Source of the DNA: CAYVMN01 sp964452575
GTDB lineage: Bacteria; Desulfobacterota; DSM-4660; Desulfatiglandales; Desulfatiglandaceae
Assembly (NCBI GenBank): GCA_964452575.1
Contig: CAYVMN010000147.1
Span: forward strand, 1 to 11,234
DNA length: 11,234 bases
Direction: 5' to 3'
Shown: in pieces, positions 6,168 through 11,234 of the stretch
Layout: each line of letters opens with the position of its first letter
Numbering within the stretch: position 1 is the stretch's first letter
Notes under the pieces: generated by a model
What the model was told of the DNA's origin: nothing
The model's input: the letters and a program-made list of their open reading frames with translations, nothing else
The model's database searches: none
Made by a program: the position numbers and the translations under genes

Positions 6168-6321
6168 AAGTGACTAAAAGGTACGCAATGGGGTTAATAT
6201 AACACAGTTCACTGCCTTCCAGCCATGAGTTTTAACGACTACGATTTCCCGCATAAGAAATATTGGTGAGACTTCTCCCGTAATTGTGTACAATGAAACT
6301 ACAAGGATTGGGGGTTTGATC

Positions 6322-8298
6322 ATGTTTCCCATGGAATTTGATCACGAAGTTCTCGAGACCCTGCCCGTCCCGGATGAAGAAAAAATCAGGGGTCTCCTTC
6401 AGATCCTAAGGACCGTCATCAAAGGACGGGTTATGCCCTACTTCCGAAACAAGAGGGGGACTGATTCGGCCATACTTGCCAGGGTTGGTGAACGGATCTC
6501 AATCAATCGATCTGAAGATGAAGGAAACCGGGTCCGAATCGCGAGCCTCCTTTCCAAGAAAGAGGAGAGGTGGACCATTCACATTCATGAACGCATTTTT
6601 GATTATCTGGCCTTTGTCATACCCAGCGATCCTGAGTCCAGACTGGGAGGAACCACGACTGAGGAAGGCAAGGTCCTTGCACTGACCGAATTCCTGTTGC
6701 GCCACCAGGCAGAGCATATGGTTTATCCCAAAAAATCCGAACGTGAGGTAATCCGTTCCGACGTGGTCTTCGCTATGGACCGGCGCAAGGAGGACCCAAC
6801 CTATTACCTTATGCTCCGAAATGCCCTGGCCGATGAAATGAACGGCCTTAGGGGAGGACCTTACCAGGCCCTTTTTGAATCTGCCGAACTGGAGCGGCCT
6901 TGCGAATATCTTATTACAAGGATTCTGACATCTCTGGTCACGAGTCTTGCCAATATCCCGGATGATCTGCTGAGGGTCGCATTTTCCGCCATTGACACGG
7001 ACCTGAAGACAAAGCTCCTGGTTGAATGGTACCGAAGGAGTCGAGAGACATCCTATTCCCTTATTCAGAGGGCCTATTATCTCCGGGAGGTGATCTTGTC
7101 TTTTTCCCGGGTAATTGAGATGGATGAGAAGGAGGCCGAAAAGATCTTCCATGTCTTCAAGGATCGATGGGGACTGGTCTACCTCCTTCGAGAACTGGAT
7201 CTCCCGGAGGCGAGCCTTGAAGATAAGGAGCCTGAAGAACTCTTTGCCTTCTTCAAAGAAAACCTGAAAAGGCTTTCCCTTGGAGGGCGACGGCCCTTTT
7301 TCTTTGTCCCCTTTACTTCGAAGGCCGCTGCGCCTGAGCGACGCCCAATGACAGCCCCGGCAAAGAGCCTGAAAGAACGTATCGAGGATGCCAGAAACGA
7401 CCCTTCATTTCCCCGCCAGGCCTTAGAGGCCATAGACAAGAATAAGACGAGCGCAATCGGCCACAGCGGTCCCAAATATACGGAACTCCTTGAAACCCTT
7501 CTGGCCATTCCCTGGGGAAAAATCCACAAGATCCAGGTATCCCCCGAGGCCTTCGAAGAGGGTCTCAACAGGACCCACTACGGCCTGGAGAGGCCCAAAG
7601 AAATCGTGTGCGACTTTTTTACCAACCTCATCTGGCGCTACCAGCACTTCTCAGGTGTCGACACCCCCATAAATCGAAGCGGAAGCGCCTTCCTCTTCGT
7701 CGGTCCGCCGGGAGTGGGCAAGACTTCACTGGCCATTTCCATTGCCGAGAACCTGGGGATCCCCTATCACAAGATCTCTTTAGGCGGGATGCGCAACGAA
7801 TCAGACCTGAGGGGGCATGGCTTCACCTACGAGGGTTCAAAGCCGGGCGCCATTGTCCAGGGAGTCATAAAGATGGGCATCATGAATGGCATGTTCATTA
7901 TGGATGAGGCGGATAAGACAGAGGCCTTTGCCATTTCAACCCTGTTAGAGATCCTGGACCCTGAGCAGAATCACCTTTTTCACGACAAGTACACCATGTC
8001 GACCGTGGATATTGACCTTTCCAACTGTCACTTTGTCCTGACGGCCAACACCTTAGAGACAGTCCCTCTACCTGTAGTCAATCGATGCGAGGTGATCCTT
8101 CTGGGGCGATACAGCGTGGAGGAAAAGGTCGCTATCGGCATGGAGCACCTGATCCCGCGGGTACGCAAAAGGTACAAGATCGACGAAAAAACGATCTTCT
8201 TTGATCCGGACCAGGAGTCAGACCTTATCAGGTTCCTCATCAAGACATACACCCTGGCAGGGCTGCAGACCGGTCCTCCTGATAAGCCCAAGGCCTAA
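6322..8298 (+). CDS. Lon-like AAA+ ATPase without protease domain, with a novel N-terminal region
   Basis: This 658-aa protein (numbered from ATG 6322) has two parts. Residues 1 to about 340 match no family I recognise: mostly helical-looking, with an HQAEH motif (128-132, the HxxEH pattern) followed by MVYPKKSEREVIRSD. After a proline/alanine-rich linker (about 333-349), residues 350-648 resemble the central part of Lon: LLAIPWGK, HYGLERPKE, Walker A GPPGVGKT (461-468), SLGGMRNESDLRGHGFTYEG, Walker B FIMDEADK (525-532), LLEILDPEQN, sensor 1 ANT (N576) and probable arginine finger R588 in VVNRCEVI. The protein stops at TYTLAGLQTGPPDKPKA, where Lon would continue with its sensor-2 arginine and Ser-Lys protease domain; no protease sequence is found downstream in any frame. 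ATG 6322 is preceded by a GGATTGGGGG stretch; an in-frame GTG at 6286 is less likely. A possible -10 box TACAAT lies at 6289-6294 but has no good -35. It is followed 7 nt later by an unknown gene, probably in one operon. Expected role: ATP-driven unfolding or remodelling of unknown partners. Confidence 0.85.
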   Translation: MFPMEFDHEVLETLPVPDEEKIRGLLQILRTVIKGRVMPYFRNKRGTDSAILARVGERISINRSEDEGNRVRIASLLSKKEERWTIHIHERIFDYLAFVIPSDPESRLGGTTTEEGKVLALTEFLLRHQAEHMVYPKKSEREVIRSDVVFAMDRRKEDPTYYLMLRNALADEMNGLRGGPYQALFESAELERPCEYLITRILTSLVTSLANIPDDLLRVAFSAIDTDLKTKLLVEWYRRSRETSYSLIQRAYYLREVILSFSRVIEMDEKEAEKIFHVFKDRWGLVYLLRELDLPEASLEDKEPEELFAFFKENLKRLSLGGRRPFFFVPFTSKAAAPERRPMTAPAKSLKERIEDARNDPSFPRQALEAIDKNKTSAIGHSGPKYTELLETLLAIPWGKIHKIQVSPEAFEEGLNRTHYGLERPKEIVCDFFTNLIWRYQHFSGVDTPINRSGSAFLFVGPPGVGKTSLAISIAENLGIPYHKISLGGMRNESDLRGHGFTYEGSKPGAIVQGVIKMGIMNGMFIMDEADKTEAFAISTLLEILDPEQNHLFHDKYTMSTVDIDLSNCHFVLTANTLETVPLPVVNRCEVILLGRYSVEEKVAIGMEHLIPRVRKRYKIDEKTIFFDPDQESDLIRFLIKTYTLAGLQTGPPDKPKA

Positions 8299-8305
8299 AA
8301 AAACT

Positions 8306-8821
8306 ATGCTTACCACGACCGCGAAGTTGAGATCAAGAGACGGCGCTCAGACAAGGAACTTCGACCCCTCTACGGAGACGTTGAGCCAGGTAGTTCAGGA
8401 AATAGAAGATTCTTTTTCAGGGAATCAGGGTGTTCCGTTCCAGGTATCAGTCATAGCTCCTTTCTTTTTTTTGAAGCGAGACGGAATCCCACAAGAAGAT
8501 TTCGCGCCAACCAAATCCCTTGAAGGCGTACGGCTCTTTGCCAACAACTATACGGTCCAAGGGGTCAAGATCAAGAACTGCAAACCCATTCTCAGCCGCG
8601 CTTATTTCCACCTTGCCCAACTGGAAACGGCCCAAATCGATGCCTGCCCCTTCCTGGGAAGACGGGAGGGGGTTTACGTGGTGGATTTATCCTTTATTCC
8701 TGAGAAGTACCGACTGGATGTGAGGCACGCAGAGGAGATCCTTAACGGATGCCTAGAGGAATGGCTGGCCAATGCATTTATACCTGATAATGGGGCAGGT
8801 CATCTGGAGGGACATCCTTGA
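8306..8821 (+). CDS. Protein of unknown function, partner of the Lon-like ATPase
   Basis: This encodes a 171-aa protein that I do not recognise. It looks soluble, with no signal peptide and no membrane segment. The central part has a hydrophobic beta-like patch (VSVIAPFFFLKRDGIPQEDF) and RLFANNYTVQGVKIKNCKP; the C-terminal part has ACPFLGRREGVYVVDLSFIP and a helix HAEEILNGCLEEWLANAF. There are three cysteines but no paired metal motif. ATG 8306 follows the stop of the Lon-like gene by 7 nt and has only a weak ribosome binding sequence (AAGG at 8290-8293), suggesting translation coupled to the upstream gene. The frame continues open upstream into the Lon-like gene to 8201, but that part reads as an out-of-frame shadow. 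The 3' end overlaps the convergent rfbC gene by 44 nt. An adaptor or substrate of the ATPase is a guess from position only. Confidence 0.65.
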   Translation: MLTTTAKLRSRDGAQTRNFDPSTETLSQVVQEIEDSFSGNQGVPFQVSVIAPFFFLKRDGIPQEDFAPTKSLEGVRLFANNYTVQGVKIKNCKPILSRAYFHLAQLETAQIDACPFLGRREGVYVVDLSFIPEKYRLDVRHAEEILNGCLEEWLANAFIPDNGAGHLEGHP

Positions 8822-9329
8822 GGGCGGGATACTGCCGGTCCTTGTCAGATAGTATCGGATTGTTGATCGGCCATTCAATCCCCAGACGAGCATCGCACCA
8901 GAGCACCCCCTTTTCATCCGCCGGGGCATAAAAATCGCTGCATTTGTATGTAAAAAGGACGGTTTCACTGAGGACGCAGAACCCATGGGCAAATCCCTCA
9001 GGAATAAAGAGCTGCCGCCTGTTCTCCTCTGAGAGGCTTGTGCCTATCCATTGGCCAAATGTGGGAGAGCCCTTTCGGATATCCACGGCCACATCAAAGA
9101 TCGCACCCCTGATAACCTGTATCAGTTTCGCCTGCCCGTGGGGGAGCTGGTAGTGCAAACCCCTTAAGGTGCCGCAGACCGAATAGGAGAGATTATCCTG
9201 AACGAAAATGGCCTCGATTCCCGAGCTCCCATATCTCTCTCTATGATAGGTCTCCATAAAGAACCCGCGTGTGTCTTTAAAGGTATCCGGCTCTATCACA
9301 AGGACACCTTCAAGTTTGGTCTTTGTCAC
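8778..9329 (-). CDS. rfbC: dTDP-4-dehydrorhamnose 3,5-epimerase
   Basis: RfbC (RmlC) epimerises dTDP-4-dehydro-6-deoxyglucose at C3 and C5 in the dTDP-L-rhamnose pathway for surface polysaccharides. The 183-aa length and cupin fold fit the family. Visible features are EPDTFKDTRGFFMETY (13-28), the active-site segment TLRGLHYQ with H59, K68 in GQAKLIQV, VAVDIRKGSPTFGQW (80-94), IPEGFAHGF (109-117) and YKCSDFYAPADEKG with the conserved tyrosines Y128 and Y134. The annotated start is GTG 9329. Family members often begin MKVxxT, and here CTG AAG GTG ACA AAG would supply exactly that from CTG 9335, with GGAG at 9346-9349 10 nt upstream, so a CTG start is possible. It lies 12 nt downstream of rfbA on the same strand; its 3' end overlaps the convergent unknown gene. 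Products of rfbB and rfbD are needed for the full pathway but are not in the window. Confidence 0.93.
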   Translation of the reverse strand: MTKTKLEGVLVIEPDTFKDTRGFFMETYHRERYGSSGIEAIFVQDNLSYSVCGTLRGLHYQLPHGQAKLIQVIRGAIFDVAVDIRKGSPTFGQWIGTSLSEENRRQLFIPEGFAHGFCVLSETVLFTYKCSDFYAPADEKGVLWCDARLGIEWPINNPILSDKDRQYPALKDVPPDDLPHYQV

Positions 9330-9341
9330 CTTCAGCGTTAT

Positions 9342-10214
9342 CTAGCTCCATTCCTGCGAGATCTTCAAGAGATACTCACCATATCCGCTCTTCATAAGGG
9401 GCCTTGCCAGCCTCTCCAACTGCCTGTTGTCAATAAATCCCATTCGATAGGCTATCTCTTCAACGCACGAGATCTTTAGCCCCTGCCGCTCTTCTATCAC
9501 GCGGATGAAGTTGGAGGCCTGCATGAGGCTCTCATGGGTGCCGGTATCCAGCCATGCGATCCCCCGTCCCAGTCTTTCTACATAGAGGGCCCCCATCTCC
9601 AGATAGACGCGGTTAAGATCAGTAATCTCCAGTTCTCCCCTTGCCGAAGGATTGAGGCCGGCGGCAATATCTTTGACCCTGGTATCGTAGAAATATAATC
9701 CGGTAACCGCATAGTTCGACCGTGGACGAGAGGGCTTCTCTTCAATGTCAACGGCCCGTCCCTCACTATCAAACGTAACGACACCGTAGCGCTCAGGGTT
9801 TTTGACATAATACCCAAAGACGGTTGCCCCCTCTTTATGGGAGGCGGCCCTTTCCAGCCTTTCAGGAAGGCCGTGCCCATAAAATATATTATCCCCAAGG
9901 ATCATGCAGACATTATCCTCGCCTATAAAATGGCGTCCAATGATAAACGCCTGGGCCAGGCCTTCGGGACGCGGCTGCTCCGTGTAGCTAAAGCAGAGGC
10001 CCCATTGCGAGCCGTCTTCCAGCAATTCCTGGAAACGGGGCAGGTCCTGGGGGGTGGAGATTATAAGGATCTCCCTGAGTCCTGCGAGCATGAGTACAGA
10101 AAGGGGGTAGTAAATCATGGGTTTGTCATATACTGGAAGCAGTTGCTTACTAACAACCCGTGTAATGGGGTGAAGACGGGTCCCCGCACCACCCGCTAGG
10201 ATTATTCCTTTCAT
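9342..10214 (-). CDS. rfbA: Glucose-1-phosphate thymidylyltransferase
   Basis: RfbA (RmlA) joins glucose-1-phosphate and dTTP to make dTDP-glucose, the first step of dTDP-rhamnose and other deoxysugar synthesis. The 290-aa length is typical. Signatures are the nucleotide-binding GGAGTRLHPIT (8-18) with R13 and K23, EQPRPEGLAQAF (79-90), LGDNIFYG (106-113) with metal ligand D108, IEEKPSRPRS (157-166), and WLDTGTHESL (221-230) with D223. ATG 10214 was chosen because GGGGAGGG lies just upstream and MKGIILAGG is the standard family N-terminus; upstream in-frame sequence to 10316 runs antisense to a nadE relic and is not family-like. It is the first gene of the rfbA-rfbC pair. No confident promoter could be picked; it must lie in or near the nadE relic. 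Confidence 0.95.
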   Translation of the reverse strand: MKGIILAGGAGTRLHPITRVVSKQLLPVYDKPMIYYPLSVLMLAGLREILIISTPQDLPRFQELLEDGSQWGLCFSYTEQPRPEGLAQAFIIGRHFIGEDNVCMILGDNIFYGHGLPERLERAASHKEGATVFGYYVKNPERYGVVTFDSEGRAVDIEEKPSRPRSNYAVTGLYFYDTRVKDIAAGLNPSARGELEITDLNRVYLEMGALYVERLGRGIAWLDTGTHESLMQASNFIRVIEERQGLKISCVEEIAYRMGFIDNRQLERLARPLMKSGYGEYLLKISQEWS

Positions 10215-10292
10215 CTTGCCCTCCCCTATCCAGGATTTATGTAGGTCACATACAGAACATATTGGTCTTTTGCAACAAAAATCCAATATCGG

Positions 10293-10457
10293 GCATCCCC
10301 TTCTGCCGGGCTGCAACCTGACCAGAACGGCCAGGACATCCTGCCGCCCTACGATGTATTAGCCGATATCCTGAAGGCCGTCGTTGAAGAAGATCTGTGG
10401 ATGGATGAGTGGCCCGGGTCATGGCCCAGCAAGAACCTGGTTTTTCTGATTCCCTGA
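10293..10457 (+). pseudogene. nadE: NAD synthetase C-terminal relic
   Basis: The plus strand reads ASPSAGLQPDQNGQDILPPY, then DVLADILKAVVEEDLWMDEW, before drifting and stopping at TGA 10455-10457. NAD synthetases carry a segment like PSAGLRPNQxDEDSLPPYxVLDxIL followed by VEEDLS close to their C-terminus, so this is a clear but isolated fragment. No synthetase ATP-binding domain (SGGxDS) is visible upstream, and sequence after EEDLWMDEW no longer resembles the family. The rest of the gap between rfbA and the flavin reductase gene (10215-10292 and 10458-10560) holds no gene I can recognise. The fragment is a relic left by deletion or rearrangement. Confidence 0.72.
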
Positions 10458-10560
10458 CATTTGGTGCAGGCAAGAGGATCTACCTCACAGATCCCGGTTG
10501 AATAGGTTCCCTGCCTTCTCTGTCAAGAATGAAGGCCCACCTGCTTTTTGCAACGGCCGA

Positions 10561-11133
10561 TTATTTTGAGTCTTTCCCAATATTGAAAGCCTTACCTATG
10601 ACCTCTCCCAAACGGTAATATTCGTTAGTCCCTGCCGCATATACCAGGGGATTTATCTTTTTCGGATCTGGGTTCCCGTCCGTTACACAACCCTCGTCAA
10701 TATAGGTTTCAACTATTTCACCGACCACCAATCTATGGCTCCCCAGATCAAGCGAATGGATTACCTTGCATTCAAGACTTAATGGGCATTCCTGGATGAT
10801 AGGCGCCGTTTCCAAGGCACCATAAAAGACTGGAAACATCTCGGACTTATCCCTTTTCCTGCCGGAATAGATCCCGCAATAGTCTACCTTCTTGGCGAGG
10901 TCGGCAGACGGAACATTAATAGAGAAGGTTCCATGCTCCTCAACCCCCTTCAAGGTATATCGCTCCTTTCTGAGTGCGACTGAAATTGCTGGGGGTTTGT
11001 ATGCGGCAATAGCGCACCAGGCGGCTGTCATAAAGTTGGGTCTCTCATTTACTCTTGCTCCGACCAAGACGGCGGGCATCGGATAAAGAAGTGTCTGGGG
11101 ACCGAGTTTCATCTTTTCCATAATCGTATTCAT
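10561..11133 (-). CDS. Flavoredoxin-like flavin reductase family protein
   Basis: This 190-aa protein belongs to the FMN-binding split-barrel flavin reductase family and resembles flavoredoxins of sulfate reducers, small FMN electron carriers. Visible segments are LGPQTLLYPMPAVLVGA (10-26), NFMTAAWCAIAAYKPP (33-48), ISVALRKERYT (50-60), TFSINVPS (69-76), DYCGIYSGRKRDK (84-96), ECKVIHSLDLGSHRLVVGEI (121-140) and the C-terminal EYYRLGEVIGKAFNIGK. The start is uncertain: ATG 11133 has GAGAGG immediately before it, almost without spacing, while ATG 11121 (MEKMKL) would have a 12-nt gap and ATG 11112 fits the usual family N-terminus. A second MITE copy begins 22 nt upstream of 11133, and a TCACTAGTGA palindrome (11141-11150) lies in between. 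The physiological partner is not evident from the neighbours. Confidence 0.88.
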   Translation of the reverse strand: MNTIMEKMKLGPQTLLYPMPAVLVGARVNERPNFMTAAWCAIAAYKPPAISVALRKERYTLKGVEEHGTFSINVPSADLAKKVDYCGIYSGRKRDKSEMFPVFYGALETAPIIQECPLSLECKVIHSLDLGSHRLVVGEIVETYIDEGCVTDGNPDPKKINPLVYAAGTNEYYRLGEVIGKAFNIGKDSK

Positions 11134-11155
11134 CCTCTCTTCACTAGTGATATTC

Positions 11156-11234
11156 GTAACACTTTAGCGCTTTGAAAATGCTGAGGAGCAAGAGGACCGT
11201 GAGGGTCTTTTTTCCAAAGGACGTAACCCAAATT
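11156..11234. mobile_element. MITE-like element, second copy, cut by the window end
   Basis: GTAACACTTTAG-CG-CTTTGAA (11156-11176) matches the left end of the element at 5971, and 11192-11234 matches 6034-6076 with a single A/G difference over 43 nt. This copy lacks about 30 nt of the GC-rich palindromic interior present in the first copy. The right end is outside the window. If it follows the first copy, the flanking octamer TGATATTC (11148-11155) should reappear after the right end. Confidence 0.75.

Noticed and set aside
6263..6294. Promoter TTGGTG/TACAAT for the Lon-like gene
   Set aside because: The spacing is 20 nt, outside the usual 16-18, and the -35 box is poor. Only the TACAAT is worth mentioning as a possible -10.
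7179..7647. Minus-strand reading frames inside the Lon-like gene
   Set aside because: They overlap conserved AAA+ coding sequence and contain no recognisable motif.
8296..8304. A AAA AAC slippery heptamer at the end of the Lon-like gene, suggesting programmed frameshifting into the next gene
   Set aside because: The run of A residues begins within and after the TAA stop codon (8296-8298), so a ribosome in that frame would terminate before slipping, and the joined frame shows no Lon protease sequence.
10246..10473. Minus-strand 75-residue reading frame upstream of rfbA
   Set aside because: The plus strand carries the recognisable nadE relic; the minus-strand product has no family features and overlaps the in-frame upstream extension region of rfbA.

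Overview
The window looks like a chromosomal segment of an anaerobic bacterium, most plausibly a member of the Desulfobacterota (the former Deltaproteobacteria; sulfate-reducing or syntrophic lineages). This is inferred from gene content: a flavoredoxin-type flavin reductase, a winged-helix/ferredoxin protein with many cysteines, a crotonase-family enzyme, an aminotransferase carrying a four-cysteine insert, and a GNAT relic of the type fused to acyl-CoA hydrolase/transferase proteins in such bacteria. There are no rRNA or tRNA genes, no CRISPR array and no phage genes. Gene order is mixed-strand and the gaps hold gene relics and small mobile elements, so this reads as a rearranged accessory stretch rather than one large operon.

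Layout. 1-445 is gene-free, AT-rich at its left end, with a strong hairpin and degenerate short repeats. 446-965 (-) is a frameshifted GNAT acetyltransferase relic. 1041-1807 (+) is a compact MNT/HEPN toxin-antitoxin pair with its own near-consensus sigma-70-type promoter. 1843-3687 (-) is a two-gene operon: a winged-helix plus ferredoxin protein followed by a crotonase-fold enzyme that lacks both canonical catalytic glutamates. 3934-4596 (+) is a class I SAM methyltransferase, convergent with a class III PLP aminotransferase at 4614-5939 (-). 5963-6167 is a 189-bp MITE-like element with inverted ends and an 8-bp target duplication; a second copy starts at 11156 and runs off the window.

6322-8821 (+) holds the least familiar unit: a 658-aa protein joining a large uncharacterised N-terminal region (with an HxxEH motif) to the AAA+ module of Lon, but without the Lon protease domain, followed 7 nt later by a 171-aa protein of unknown family. 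It is the best candidate here for an undescribed ATP-driven two-component system. 8778-10214 (-) is an rfbA-rfbC pair for dTDP-rhamnose precursor synthesis. 10293-10457 (+) is a decayed C-terminal fragment of NAD synthetase (nadE). 10561-11133 (-) is a flavoredoxin-like flavin reductase.

The two MITE copies lie in the same orientation, 31 and 22 nt upstream of the start codons of two unrelated minus-strand genes (aminotransferase and flavin reductase), so they could affect expression of both. All family assignments come from reading motifs by eye; no database search was run.
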